A stretch of DNA of 64,000 nt from Anaerolineales bacterium (GTDB taxonomy: Bacteria > Chloroflexota > Anaerolineae > Anaerolineales > Villigracilaceae): NCBI GenBank assembly GCA_013140605.1, contig JABFSL010000001.1, forward strand, positions 123,707-187,706. The letters are read 5' to 3'. Below the pieces are notes generated by a model that did no database searches, was not told where the DNA came from, and was given only the letters and a program-made list of their open reading frames with translations. Made by a program: the position numbers and the translations under genes. This document shows positions 8,269 to 17,041 of this stretch, piece after piece (position 1 is the stretch's first letter; each line of letters begins with the position of its first letter).

Positions 8269-9861
8269 TTATTCGGGCAGATGATACAGCTTGAACGTGC
8301 CAACTTCAACGAGACCCAAGCCAGCGGATTCGGTGATCCATTCCTTCTTGGCGTAATACTCGCCACCTAAAATCTCCCAATCTTCCATTAGGAATCCACC
8401 GTCCGCCTGACTCATTTCGCTTTCGTGTGTGACCAGGTAGACACCCGTCCAAAATGGAGAGGGCGGGCTATTAAATGGCGGTTGATCCTCACATAGGATG
8501 GTAAAACTTTCAGTGGTATTGCCTGGATAATAAACAAACTTGAAATCACGGACATAACCAAGTTCGTCCGTGGGAGATTTCGTGTCCGAAATGTAGGCCA
8601 GACTGATCGCTTCAAAGGTACTGCCGCCACGGGCGCTGGTAACAGAGCATCCTTGTGTCCTCCAATCAAAGGCGGTATTGACCAGCGGCGCCTGCCCCTT
8701 CATTGTTACACCTTCGGGGTTGAACTGTATTTTGATCTTCGATTCAACCGTCGAATCATAACCGTCGCCGCCATCCTCGAATGTTGCGTGTGACTCAAAC
8801 CTCATTTCAAACGTCAGGCACTTGCGCGCATACTCACGGGCTTTTTGGATCACAGGAGGAATAGTCCCCTGCTCGGAAAAACCCAACAGTTGAAACTGGC
8901 GTTCCAGTCCCAGCCAGGCGGGGATGATGCGATGGATGATGTGCTGATCGCGGCAGAGTTCGTATTCCTCCTTCATGCAAACATCCGCAACAGTCTCCAT
9001 CAACCCCGCATTGTCTATTAATGCGTTCCCCGCATCGCTTTCAAACCCCAACAATTGTTTCTGTCGTTCAACACCAAACACGGTCTGAAGGGCCAGCCGC
9101 CCGGCCGCGCAGCTTTCACCGGCAGCGGCAATGCGCGGTTTGACAACCTCTTCCTCATATTGTTGGAACGCGCTTTCAAAATCGATCTCGCTATTTTCAT
9201 TTCCCAAAAACTGCTCCTGGCGTACTCTGGCCAGCTGTTCAGCCACCGCACTCTGCAAGCGCGCCTCGGCGTCACCGCCAATGCGCGCCCGCACAGGTTC
9301 GATATCCGCAAGAAAACCCTTGGTCACGCCGTAACCGCTAAAGTGCAGCAACTGGATTTTTATCTCGCGTGAATCGACCACCGGCGAGGTCAGAGTCAGG
9401 TTTTCGCCTGTACCCTGATAACCAAAGAAAATCTGCTGGTCAATGGGAATTTCCTGGGTGGGTATGATGGTCAGCGTCACAAAATCATAAAATTGCAAGC
9501 CTTGAGGTTCAAGCTGCACGGCGTAGGGATTGCTGCCGAATGGCATCCCGTCCAACTGGCTGACCGGGATCATACGGATCAGCGTGTCGGTTACCAGCGC
9601 GCTGGCGGGGATGTCCAGCCGAAAGGCAGTCCCATCCGCGCCGGTGACGGTCAACGTCCCACCCGAGGCTGGGATGACTGCTTCGATCTGCCGCTCAGTG
9701 CTTAGGGTTGGTGTGACACTGAACGGTTCGTCGGGAGTTTCGAAAACATATTGCAATTCGGGCGGCGCTTTGCTCCCGCTCCCAAACAACATACCCGGCA
9801 AGGCGCAGGCAGCACCAACCAACAAGATCAGGAACGAAACAAATAAAATCAGCTTTTTCAT
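8269..9861 (-). CDS. Large lipoprotein with ZU5-like domain
   Basis: 530 residues from ATG 9861, chosen for GGAGG 5 nt upstream and because it begins a signal peptide (MKKLILFVSFLILLVGAACALP) ending in a weak lipobox at Cys. Residues ~60-180 resemble a ZU5 domain: PASGGTLTVTGADGTAF...LDIPASAL...LIRMIPVSQL. After it comes a helical, charged region with two repeats around QFLGNENS / QLLGFESDAGNALIDNAG, each flanked by Cys, then a beta-rich C-terminal domain. Probably anchored outside the cytoplasmic membrane; function unknown. It ends at terminator repeat R2 and is preceded by a long inverted repeat. Confidence 0.75.
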   Translation of the reverse strand: MKKLILFVSFLILLVGAACALPGMLFGSGSKAPPELQYVFETPDEPFSVTPTLSTERQIEAVIPASGGTLTVTGADGTAFRLDIPASALVTDTLIRMIPVSQLDGMPFGSNPYAVQLEPQGLQFYDFVTLTIIPTQEIPIDQQIFFGYQGTGENLTLTSPVVDSREIKIQLLHFSGYGVTKGFLADIEPVRARIGGDAEARLQSAVAEQLARVRQEQFLGNENSEIDFESAFQQYEEEVVKPRIAAAGESCAAGRLALQTVFGVERQKQLLGFESDAGNALIDNAGLMETVADVCMKEEYELCRDQHIIHRIIPAWLGLERQFQLLGFSEQGTIPPVIQKAREYARKCLTFEMRFESHATFEDGGDGYDSTVESKIKIQFNPEGVTMKGQAPLVNTAFDWRTQGCSVTSARGGSTFEAISLAYISDTKSPTDELGYVRDFKFVYYPGNTTESFTILCEDQPPFNSPPSPFWTGVYLVTHESEMSQADGGFLMEDWEILGGEYYAKKEWITESAGLGLVEVGTFKLYHLPE

Positions 9862-9970
9862 AACTGCCTCCGTGTTAAATCTATATGGGGACTTGTATCT
9901 ACGAAAACTTTTCACACATGGAATTTATACGGAATAACGATCTCCCGAGCTTGGTCAACTATACCGCACT

Positions 9971-10020
9971 CGGTTACAAATTGCGCTTTTTCTGAAGGTG
10001 GAAAACGCAATTTGTAACCG
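9971..10020. repeat. Long inverted repeat upstream of lipoprotein gene
   Basis: CGGTTACAAATTGCG (9971-9985) is the exact inverse of 10006-10020, with an inner TTTTC/GAAAA pair. It lies ~110 nt upstream of the lipoprotein start, in the gap 9862-10114, which otherwise holds repeat R3. Confidence 0.7.
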
Positions 10021-10026
10021 TGGGTA

Positions 10027-10103
10027 TTATATACAACCAATCCAACCATTTGACAACAAAAATCCCTCCCGCCAAATGGCAGAAGGGATTTTCTTCTCAC
10101 TAC
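10027..10103 (-). repeat. Terminator-bearing repeat R3
   Basis: Third, more diverged copy of the R1/R2 repeat. Stem 10061-10090 (AATCCCTCCCGCC with GGCAGAAGGGATT) is followed on minus by TTTTTGTTG. It terminates the small gene ending at 10115. It shares the downstream CTTCTCACTACCCAC with R2. Confidence 0.8.
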
Positions 10104-10114
10104 CCACCGTCCCG

Positions 10115-10516
10115 TTATTTTGCTCTCATTCGATTATTGCGCGCATTATGTTCCACCTCTGCAAGCCCCAGCGCTTCCATCAGCGGCGGGATGTACATCG
10201 CAAAGCGCCCCTTGAAACCCTTCTTGAGTCCGTACCAACCGCCGATGGGATTTTTCGACGAACGCGCCCAATGTTCCACAGTGCCTTCGACAGTTTCCTG
10301 TTTCTCGTCCTTGCTTCCCAGTTCCATCCAATCGCCATGCTTTTTTAACATGGCATGCAGGTCTGCAAGGCAGCGATAGTCATAATGCAAAACGGTTGTG
10401 CCGACCGTGCAGACGATAATTTCCTTCCCATCTTTTGTATCCACGTACATTTCATATTCCGATGTTTGGGGAGGTGTCTTTAATTTCCAGGGGTTGTCTT
10501 TCGTTCTCTTTTCCAT
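10115..10516 (-). CDS. Conserved small protein of unknown function
   Basis: 133 residues with a compact, highly charged sequence: DNPWKLKTPPQTSEYEMYVD near the start, a LHYDYRCLADLHAMLKKHGDW core and NPIGGWYGLKKGFKGRFAMY near the end. I recall the same pattern in a small uncharacterised family (possibly DUF6855) but cannot verify this. No signal peptide or TM, so cytosolic. AAGGAG precedes the ATG. It follows the SRPBCC gene after 18 nt and ends at terminator R3, so it is probably the last gene of the sigma factor operon. Confidence 0.7.
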   Translation of the reverse strand: MEKRTKDNPWKLKTPPQTSEYEMYVDTKDGKEIIVCTVGTTVLHYDYRCLADLHAMLKKHGDWMELGSKDEKQETVEGTVEHWARSSKNPIGGWYGLKKGFKGRFAMYIPPLMEALGLAEVEHNARNNRMRAK

Positions 10517-10534
10517 TTTTAATTCTCCTTCATA

Positions 10535-10999
10535 TCATTTTTTTGAACCTTGAATGGTTTCCGCTTCTTTCTTTAGGTCTGCCGCGAATTGCTCAAAAGA
10601 TTTATCAAATGACGGGATCATGTTCGCAAACAACGGGAAAAGCGGACCTCCGATCTTTTCGGACATCGCAACGAGAACACCTCCTTCATTTTTATCAAGG
10701 GTGTAAACACGGCTTCCCATATTGTCGCCCCAAACGAGTCGTTTTCCGGGCACAAATTCCTTCACTTTCAATTTGAAAGTTCGCTTTTCATCCAGCGTGG
10801 ACTTGAGTTCAATCGTCCCGCCTTCTTTGATCTCGCCTTTCAACGAAACCACAGTCGAATTCCATCTTGGGATATCGGACGCGTGAGTCAGCAATGCCCA
10901 CACAATGGATGGGTCCGCCTGAATATTCACACTGACGGTTGTCTCCCGGCTGAACATTCTCTTGTCTGTAACTGCTTTTGGATTTGTCTGCTGATTCAT
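10535..10999 (-). CDS. SRPBCC (START-like) ligand-binding protein
   Basis: 154 residues with the hydrophobic-pocket fold of the polyketide cyclase/AHSA1 superfamily: SVNIQADPSIVWALLTHASD (strand 1 and helix), SDIPRWNS, GGTIELKSTLDEK, PGKRLVWGDN and the C-terminal helix SFDKSFEQFAADLKKEAE. Such proteins bind lipids, polyketides or other small hydrophobic molecules. GGAG is 7 nt before the ATG. It lies 52 nt after an ECF sigma factor gene on the same strand, an arrangement seen in stress-response or signalling operons. Ligand unknown. Confidence 0.8.
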   Translation of the reverse strand: MNQQTNPKAVTDKRMFSRETTVSVNIQADPSIVWALLTHASDIPRWNSTVVSLKGEIKEGGTIELKSTLDEKRTFKLKVKEFVPGKRLVWGDNMGSRVYTLDKNEGGVLVAMSEKIGGPLFPLFANMIPSFDKSFEQFAADLKKEAETIQGSKK

Positions 11000-11051
11000 T
11001 TCTAAACTCCTTTTCTTATTTAGACGAGCGGGAGACTGAAAATGATAGGCT

Positions 11052-11846
11052 TTATTCCCCCAGATATTTTTCCATCACCTGCCTGTTATGCTCCAAATGA
11101 TGCAGTTGCAATTCCGCCGCCCCAGATTCAAAAGGATCGAGTTCCTGCAAAATCTTCATCCGCAAATCGAACAATTCCTCTTTGCTTTTGTTCTCAGCAT
11201 CTTTTGCCATCTCAATCTTCACCAATTCCTCCTGCGCCTTTTGTTTGGGATTAAAGATGCCGTTCAACTCCGTGCATTGATGACAGATCCCCTGCTTGTT
11301 GATCAAAGAACAGCGCTGGTCGAAAACCTCGATCATCCTGCTGCGGCTTGTATGCAGATAATATTTCACCATTGCCTCTGTCTGGTTGAGGATACTGGCA
11401 ATTTCCTTCATTGAGAAACCGTACACTTCCTTTAGAAGCAAGGCAAGCTGCTGTTCAAGCGGAAGCGATTTGGAAACACAGGTAAAACAAAAAGCGATGT
11501 GTTCCTTGATCTCGAAATTTCCCTGCGGCGATGTTTCTCTGATCTGCATGGCCTCCTGAAAAAATTGAGGATTGCCCAGCGCTTCCTCCCTGCAAATATC
11601 CGTCACATTTTCAGGCCATCTTTTCTTTGCTCTCAACAAATCCCTTGCAAGGTTGGACGCAATGCTAAAGACCCATGTCTTCAAAGATGATTCGCCTCGA
11701 AAGGTATTCAGCTTTGCATGGGCCTTGATATACGTCTCCTGCACGATGTCTTCCGCATCTTGTACGCTGGCAGTCATTCTCAAAATAAAAGATTTCAGTT
11801 CCCCCTGAAAAGTCTCAAATTCTGGCGTGAGTTTATCAGTTGCCAT
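11052..11846 (-). CDS. ECF-type RNA polymerase sigma factor with Cys-rich C-terminus
   Basis: 264 residues. Region 2 shows SVQDAEDIVQETYIKAHAKL...FRGESSLKTWVFSIASNLARD; region 4 shows LPLEQQLALLLKEVYGFSMKEIASILNQTEAMVKYYLHTSRSRM in its normal order. It is longer than a minimal ECF factor (~180 aa). It has one Cys pair before region 4 (HIAFCFTCVSK) and a second after it (CSLINKQGICHQC), which could bind metal or sense redox, followed by a helical tail of ~80 residues. Start 11846 was chosen for GGAAAG upstream. No separate anti-sigma gene is adjacent; the C-terminal extension may supply that control. Confidence 0.88.
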   Translation of the reverse strand: MATDKLTPEFETFQGELKSFILRMTASVQDAEDIVQETYIKAHAKLNTFRGESSLKTWVFSIASNLARDLLRAKKRWPENVTDICREEALGNPQFFQEAMQIRETSPQGNFEIKEHIAFCFTCVSKSLPLEQQLALLLKEVYGFSMKEIASILNQTEAMVKYYLHTSRSRMIEVFDQRCSLINKQGICHQCTELNGIFNPKQKAQEELVKIEMAKDAENKSKEELFDLRMKILQELDPFESGAAELQLHHLEHNRQVMEKYLGE

Positions 11847-11870
11847 TTCTTTCCAATTACCAATCACTAT

Positions 11871-12839
11871 TTACTGAATCACTGGTAACTGATTACTATT
11901 CTCTTGCCCTTCCCCATACAACTTGCGATGCACCACACTCAACGCGCGGACTTGCTCCGCGGCGTGATACGATGACCTCACCAGCGGATTCGACTCGACC
12001 CACTTGAAGCCTATGTCCATGCCGAAGGCTTTCAGTTCGGCGAATTCTTCCATTGTGTAATAGCGTTCCATCGCAAGGTGTTTCTTGCTGGGCTGTAAAT
12101 ACTGGCCAATGGTCAGAATGTCCACGCCCCAAGAGCGCTGGTCACGCATCACTTGTTTGACTTCATCCATCGTTTCGCCAAGGCCAAGCATAATGCCGGA
12201 TTTGGTCAGCACATCGGGGTCGAGTTTCTTGGCATTGGATAATGTCGCCGCCGCCCACTCGTAATTATCCTGCGGCTGGACGGTCTTGAACAAACGCGGC
12301 ACAGTTTCCACATTGTGATTCAAAATTTCAGGACGCGCATCCATGACGATCTTCAAAGCTTCCACTGAACCTTTGAAATCGGGAATCAAGACTTCAATCG
12401 AACAGCCCGGCAGCACTTCACGAATGCGCCGAATCACCATTGCAAAGATCGGCGCGCCACCATCACGCCGTTCATCGCGGTTGACCGATGTGATGACCGC
12501 GTGTTTCAACTCCATTGATTTCACGGCTTGCGCCACGCGTTCGGCTTCGCCCCAGTCCATGAGTGTAGGCTTGCCGTGTTTGATATCGCAGAAGGCACAC
12601 GTGCGTGTGCAGACATCACCGAGCATTAAGAACGTGGCAGTGCCGCTGCCCCAGCACTCGCCGAGGTTCGGGCACATCGCTTCTTCGCAAACAGTATGCA
12701 GCTCTTTCGAGCGCATCAACACTTGCAGTTTTTCAAAGGTCTCGCCCGATGGCGCGCGCACCTTGATCCAATCCGGGCGGCGCAATGGGCGTGACTCTGT
12801 TTGGGCGGAGACTCTGTCTCTCGTAGGGGTGGCAGGCAT
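11871..12839 (-). CDS. lipA: Lipoyl synthase
   Basis: 322 residues. Radical-SAM enzyme that inserts two sulfurs into octanoyl groups on the E2 and GcvH subunits of 2-oxoacid dehydrogenases and the glycine cleavage system. The auxiliary cluster motif is [12 protein letters not shown] and the radical-SAM motif is [23 protein letters not shown] and [14 protein letters not shown] are also family signatures. Start 12839 (MPATPTRD) was chosen for GAGGACC upstream; the longer frame reads through a palindromic repeat. It lies between nfeD and the sigma factor on the same strand. A GcvT-like gene exists elsewhere in the window, but no other lipoylation gene. Confidence 0.96.
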   Translation of the reverse strand: MPATPTRDRVSAQTESRPLRRPDWIKVRAPSGETFEKLQVLMRSKELHTVCEEAMCPNLGECWGSGTATFLMLGDVCTRTCAFCDIKHGKPTLMDWGEAERVAQAVKSMELKHAVITSVNRDERRDGGAPIFAMVIRRIREVLPGCSIEVLIPDFKGSVEALKIVMDARPEILNHNVETVPRLFKTVQPQDNYEWAAATLSNAKKLDPDVLTKSGIMLGLGETMDEVKQVMRDQRSWGVDILTIGQYLQPSKKHLAMERYYTMEEFAELKAFGMDIGFKWVESNPLVRSSYHAAEQVRALSVVHRKLYGEGQENSNQLPVIQ

Positions 12840-12855
12840 AAGGTCCTCTTGATAC

Positions 12856-12942
12856 GATGTCGTTGCGAGCGCACTTTGCGAAGCAATCTCCAACTCAATA
12901 GGAGGTTGCTTCGTCGCGAAGAACGCTCCTCGCAACGACATC
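12856..12942. repeat. Palindromic intergenic repeat (TTGCGAG type), copy 1
   Basis: Outer arms GATGTCGTTGCGAG and CTCGCAACGACATC with GAAGCAATCTCC and GGAGGTTGCTTCG inside. A second copy lies at 27989-28076. It fills the nfeD-lipA gap. Confidence 0.8.
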
Positions 12943-14246
12943 TATTTCTTCTTAACGATCAATCTCAATCCACGAACTTCGACAACTTCAACTGAATCGC
13001 CCTTACTGATGGGTTCTGACTCAGCGGATTTTTCCGCGCTCCATAATTCGCTTCCCAACTGGACTTGCCCCGCCTCACCCACCGACGTTCGGGCTGTTCC
13101 TGTTTTCCCATGCATTGACTCAACCCCGGTCTGGACCGGGCTATGCTGCACGCGCAGCGCAAGGAGAAGTATGCCGAAAAATAACAAGCCCAGGAAGACG
13201 CCCATGGCAATCACAAGCGGCACAGATACCTGCTGGAATTGCGGAGTGCCCGGCGAATTGAACAGCACAAGCGCGCCAACTATAAATGAAGCAACACCCG
13301 CCGTAGTGAGCGCGCCATGCGTGGGCGCTTTGATATCGAGGATGAAAAGCACGAAGGCAATGATGAGAAAGATACCCCCGAACCAATTGACGGTCAGCAC
13401 ACCCATGCCATAAACCGCCAGCGTCAGGCATGTTGCGCCAATGAAACCCGCGAACCATCCGCCGGGGCTGGAGATCTCGATCAACACTCCCTGCACACCG
13501 ATGGCCAGCAATAGGAATGCGATGTTCGGGTCGGTGAGCATGAGCAGAAGTTGTTCGATAAAGCTGATGTTTAGATCCTGTGTGCGGACATCCGTTGTGT
13601 TGAGCGTGCGCTCGCCATTGTCCATTTGAACAGTGAAACCATTCAGTGATTGAAGCAGGTCTTCCGTATCATCAGAAATAAAATCAATCAGCTTTGCTTC
13701 AAGAGCCTCCGTGGCTGTGACGGCTTTCGCATCATCGATCATCGCCTCGGCAAGTTGAATGGCATCCGGGCCGCGGCGTTCCACCAATGTGCGCGCCTTA
13801 GCTTTAAGATCTTCCTTGATCTTTTTTTCCAGCGTGGATTCTATATCCGCGCCTGAGCTGTCAATCGGGCTGGCGGCGCCAATCACGGTGCGCGGCGACA
13901 TGGCGGAGGCATGTCCGGCCATGGTGATCAACGCGCCGGCGCTTGCCGCCTGCGCATCCTTTGGCGAAACATAGATCACCACCGGCACTTTACTATTACC
14001 AATGGCTCCGATCATTTCAGACATGACACTTACACTTCCGCCCGGCGTGTTCAGTTGAATGACAAGCACTTCCGCGTTAAGCTGTTCCGCTGACCGAATG
14101 CCGCGTTTAAAATATTCCAACATCGGAGGCATGATGGTACCGTCAGCGGTCATGATTATTGCCAGAGGTTCATTGCTTTGCGCGTGAACCACTGAAAAAA
14201 ATGCCAGCACGGTTAAAACAAGCAGAAATACACGGATTTGTTTCAT
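12942..14246 (-). CDS. nfeD: NfeD-family membrane serine protease (full length)
   Basis: 434 residues. A signal peptide (MKQIRVFLLVLTVLAFFSVVHA) is followed by a ClpP-class Ser-Lys protease domain: NTPGGSVSVMSEM, the nucleophile region AQAASAGALITMAGHASAMS and a Lys in KIKEDLKAKARTLVERRG. Four to five TM segments (~230-360) and a C-terminal OB-fold NfeD domain (HGKTGTARTSVGEAG...GLRLIVKK) complete the long form. The family degrades stomatin/SPFH-type partners and is linked to membrane quality control; no SPFH gene is adjacent here. No good Shine-Dalgarno sequence: TATAAT ends 8 nt before the ATG, so the mRNA may be leaderless. Confidence 0.92.
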   Translation of the reverse strand: MKQIRVFLLVLTVLAFFSVVHAQSNEPLAIIMTADGTIMPPMLEYFKRGIRSAEQLNAEVLVIQLNTPGGSVSVMSEMIGAIGNSKVPVVIYVSPKDAQAASAGALITMAGHASAMSPRTVIGAASPIDSSGADIESTLEKKIKEDLKAKARTLVERRGPDAIQLAEAMIDDAKAVTATEALEAKLIDFISDDTEDLLQSLNGFTVQMDNGERTLNTTDVRTQDLNISFIEQLLLMLTDPNIAFLLLAIGVQGVLIEISSPGGWFAGFIGATCLTLAVYGMGVLTVNWFGGIFLIIAFVLFILDIKAPTHGALTTAGVASFIVGALVLFNSPGTPQFQQVSVPLVIAMGVFLGLLFFGILLLALRVQHSPVQTGVESMHGKTGTARTSVGEAGQVQLGSELWSAEKSAESEPISKGDSVEVVEVRGLRLIVKKK

Positions 14247-14254
14247 AATGAAAG

Positions 14255-14281
14255 ATTATACCCTTCACGGGCACTTTGTAA
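14255..14281 (-). promoter_or_regulatory. Predicted promoter of nfeD, near-leaderless
   Basis: On minus: TTACAA (14276-14281), 15-nt spacer and TATAAT (14255-14260), only 8 nt from the ATG. The gap 14247-14452 also contains CACGG-rich inverted sequences (ACACAGATTTCACGG and CCGTGCTATCCGTGT) but no gene. Confidence 0.45.
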
Positions 14282-14452
14282 CCCCAAAGCAAAGACGGGC
14301 TTTAATTATGGGTTATTGGGAATCGCCGTGATAAACCATTTTCTGTACACAGATTTCACGGGAAACACGGAAAAGAACAGATTTTAAAGGTCTTTCCGTG
14401 CCGTCCGTGCTATCCGTGTACAAGAATCACGGCAAATCCCAGAGAGCCTTAA

Positions 14453-15211
14453 TTATGGATTTATTGTCAGGTAGAGGGTGCGCAGACTCAGCAAAATGAT
14501 GATGATGCCCACAGTGATCATCAAGGTTTTAATGGGAAGTTTTTGCGAAATCTTTGCGGCGATTGGCGCGGCAATGGCTCCGCCGATCAACAGCCCCAAT
14601 ATGATCCTCCAGTATTCGCCAAAACTTAAAGCAATGATGAATAAAACAGATTCAGAAAATGTGACAAAAAACTCCGTGAAATTGACGGAACCGATCGTCA
14701 TACGCGGATGTTTGCCGTGCGCAACCAGTGTGGATGTAACCACCGGTCCCCAGCCGCCGCCGCCAACTGCGTCGCAAAAACCGCCAAACAGTCCCAACAG
14801 GCTGACGCGGGGTCCGTGATATTCATCCATTTCGTGATGATGCTTCATCGTGAAGGCCTTGTAAACGATCACGCCGCCCATAATAAGCAGGTATGCCGCA
14901 ATATACGGCTTGATGAGATTTCCATCTATTGTTGTAAGCACATACGCACCCAGAACGCCACCGATCACACCGGGCACAAGCAGGCGGCGGACGAGTTTCC
15001 AATCCACATTGCCGAGCTTCCAATGTGAAAAGCCGGAGATGCCGGTTGTGACCACTTCAGCCATATGTACACTGGCTGAAGCCGCCGCAGGCGGGATTCC
15101 CAAACTTAATAAAAACGTATTTGAACTGACGCCATACGCCATCCCCAATGCGCCATCTATCATTTGAGCAATAAAACCAACAAGAACGAATACCAGGATA
15201 TCTAGATCCAT
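14453..15211 (-). CDS. TauE/SafE-family permease
   Basis: 252 residues with about eight TM segments and the duplicated family motifs: VGFIAQMIDGALGMAYG near the N-terminus and LFGGFCDAVGGGGWGPVVTS in the second half. The family (formerly DUF81) moves sulfite, sulfoacetate, thiosulfate or other sulfur anions across the inner membrane. AAGGA lies 8 nt before the ATG. It is downstream of and co-oriented with the Pst-like ABC operon (146-nt gap) and near an Rrf2 regulator, cysK and cysE, which supports a role in sulfur anion movement. The exact substrate is inferred only. Confidence 0.85.
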   Translation of the reverse strand: MDLDILVFVLVGFIAQMIDGALGMAYGVSSNTFLLSLGIPPAAASASVHMAEVVTTGISGFSHWKLGNVDWKLVRRLLVPGVIGGVLGAYVLTTIDGNLIKPYIAAYLLIMGGVIVYKAFTMKHHHEMDEYHGPRVSLLGLFGGFCDAVGGGGWGPVVTSTLVAHGKHPRMTIGSVNFTEFFVTFSESVLFIIALSFGEYWRIILGLLIGGAIAAPIAAKISQKLPIKTLMITVGIIIILLSLRTLYLTINP

Positions 15212-15356
15212 TAAATGTGTCCTTCTTAAAATTGGATGTTCAACTTTCGCGATGAGTTGTTTTCGAGAGAGTCTCAGCGATCAAGAAGAACACATTCGTG
15301 TTCAACAGAGGAACATTATAACGCCAATGCAATGGCGGCCTCTCGGCCGCCGTGTT

Positions 15357-16112
15357 TTATATCTGTCCTTCAAGATAGGCCCGTGTGCGTTCGTGTTGTG
15401 GATTATTGAAGACTTCCTTTGCGGGGCCTGCCTCAATGACTTCACCGAGATACATATAAATAACATAGTCCCCAAGGCGTTTGGCCTGACGCAATGTGTG
15501 TGTCACGATTACCGTGGTGTATTGCTGTTTCAATTCAATTAAACGGCTTTCGATGTTTTGCGAAGAGATCGGGTCCAGCGCGGAGGTCGGTTCGTCACCG
15601 AGGATGATCTCAGGTTCGACAGCCAGTCCGCGCGCAAGACAGAGGCGCTGCTGCTGCCCAATGGAGAGACTGGTCGCGGGATCATGCAACCGATTCTGGA
15701 CTTCGTCCCATAAGCCTGCGATCTCAAGATAATGCCGCGCCGCATCCTTGTATTCCCTGCGGTCTTTCTTCATCCTGTGAATGTTCATTCCATAAAGGAC
15801 ATTATCGAAAATCGACATCGGCAGCGGCGCGGGACGCTGCGCCAGAAGCCCCACCACCTTGCGGACTTCAGTTACATCCACATCACGGTCGTAGATATTT
15901 TTTCCATCAACGAGAACTTCGCCGGTAAGTTGTGTCCCTTCCGTGAGTTCGAGAAAACGATTGAAGGTTTTTAGCAGGGTGGTCTTGCCGCAGCCGGAAG
16001 GCCCCATGATGACAGTGATCTGATTCTTGGGAATTTCGATATTAACGTCTTTCAGCGCCTGTTGCTTGCCGTAGTAAACGTTGAGATTTTTTACTTGAAT
16101 ATGAGCATCCAT
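15357..16112 (-). CDS. pstB: PstB-like phosphate-family ABC ATPase
   Basis: 251 residues. Walker A is GPSGCGKTT, Q loop LLAQRPAPLPMSIFDNVLYG, signature LSIGQQQR (usually LSGGQQQR) and Walker B IILGDEPTSALDP, with His in VTHTLRQA. The overall pattern is that of PstB, the ATPase of the high-affinity phosphate importer. Start 16112 was chosen for AAGGAAATAAT upstream. It is the last gene of an operon pstS-C-A-B. The Ile in the signature and Gly before DEPTS are unusual for PstB and fit a divergent subfamily. No phoU follows. Substrate may not be phosphate; see the finding on sulfur context. Confidence 0.88.
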   Translation of the reverse strand: MDAHIQVKNLNVYYGKQQALKDVNIEIPKNQITVIMGPSGCGKTTLLKTFNRFLELTEGTQLTGEVLVDGKNIYDRDVDVTEVRKVVGLLAQRPAPLPMSIFDNVLYGMNIHRMKKDRREYKDAARHYLEIAGLWDEVQNRLHDPATSLSIGQQQRLCLARGLAVEPEIILGDEPTSALDPISSQNIESRLIELKQQYTTVIVTHTLRQAKRLGDYVIYMYLGEVIEAGPAKEVFNNPQHERTRAYLEGQI

Positions 16113-16144
16113 ATTATTTCCTTTTTTAGAGCGCCAGGGGTTGC

Positions 16145-16170
16145 ACAACCAGCTGCCTGACTCCAGAGTT
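16145..16170 (+). repeat. Partial ACTCCAGAGTT-type repeat
   Basis: GACTCCAGAGTT with only an imperfect hairpin before it, located between pstA and pstB and overlapping the pstA stop codon. Possible degenerate member of the family at 5089, 5201, 25387 and 56308. Confidence 0.4.
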
Positions 16171-17041
16171 ATTTCACTGTATATTTATTCAACCGCGCAG
16201 AGAGCCAGCGTGAGCTAAAACTGACCACCAATACAATAACCGTGAGGATCAGAGCGGCGGCATAACCGCGTTCACGGACTTCAGGATAAGGGGAGCTAAG
16301 TTGAAAAAAGACTGCCAATGGCAATGAAGCCGTGGGGCGCATCAATGAGGTGGGAATACGGTCGGTATAGCCTGCCGTAAACAATACGGAGGCCGCATCA
16401 CCGATCCCGCGGCCAAAGCCTAATAAAATAGCCGTGGTAATTCCAGGCAGCATTTGACGTGTGACAATTCGCAGTGCAACTTCAAATTTTGTGGAACCCA
16501 GCGCGAGCGCGGCATGTTCCAGATCTTCCGGCATGCGGCGGATGACTTCATCCATGGCGCGGGTCATGATCGGCAGTTCGATGAATGCAAGGATGATGAT
16601 GCCGGCCAATAAGGAGGCGCGCATACCGAGGGAGATCATCAACGCGAACCCGAATGCGCCGTAGACAATGGACGGGATGCCCCAAAGCACATCCAGCGAA
16701 AGGCGCACATACTGTCCCCATTTTGAATCGCCCAAATAAGTTTTTAGATAAATGGCAATCGGCACACTGAAGATCATGGCAAGCAGAGTCCCGCCCGCAG
16801 CCAGATACAACGAACCAATGATGGCGTTCAATATGCCGCCACCCTTGCCCATGTAATAACCGCCCTTCGGGATCTGCGAGACCATTTCCCAGGAAAGGGA
16901 CGGCAGGCCGCGCACGACCACGATCCACAGGATCAATCCCAGCGAACCAGCCACAATAAACAATGAAACCCGCATGATGAATTTCATGAAGGTTTCCACC
17001 AAATGGCGTCTTTGCCAACGTTTTTTAGTTAAGAAGCCCAT
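16169..17041 (-). CDS. pstA: PstA-like ABC permease
   Basis: 290 residues with six TM segments and the binding-protein-dependent transport motif EVIRRMPEDLEHAALALGSTKFEVALRIVTRQMLPGITTA in family order (EAA loop: EHAALALGSTKFE). Inner-membrane channel partner of the PstC-like protein. Its start overlaps the pstC stop by 13 nt, and GAGG lies 6 nt upstream, so translation is coupled. RRGIGDAASVLFTAG-like residues (GRGIGDAASVLFTAG) match the PstA consensus where GETA is typical, another mark of a divergent branch. Confidence 0.9.
   Translation of the reverse strand: MGFLTKKRWQRRHLVETFMKFIMRVSLFIVAGSLGLILWIVVVRGLPSLSWEMVSQIPKGGYYMGKGGGILNAIIGSLYLAAGGTLLAMIFSVPIAIYLKTYLGDSKWGQYVRLSLDVLWGIPSIVYGAFGFALMISLGMRASLLAGIIILAFIELPIMTRAMDEVIRRMPEDLEHAALALGSTKFEVALRIVTRQMLPGITTAILLGFGRGIGDAASVLFTAGYTDRIPTSLMRPTASLPLAVFFQLSSPYPEVRERGYAAALILTVIVLVVSFSSRWLSARLNKYTVK

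Noticed and set aside
7526-10103. Terminator repeats R1-R3 as integron attC sites in a cassette array
   Set aside because: The GTTRRRY and RYYYAAC core sites are not evident, there is no integrase gene, and each unit is a proper terminator with a T run on the gene strand.
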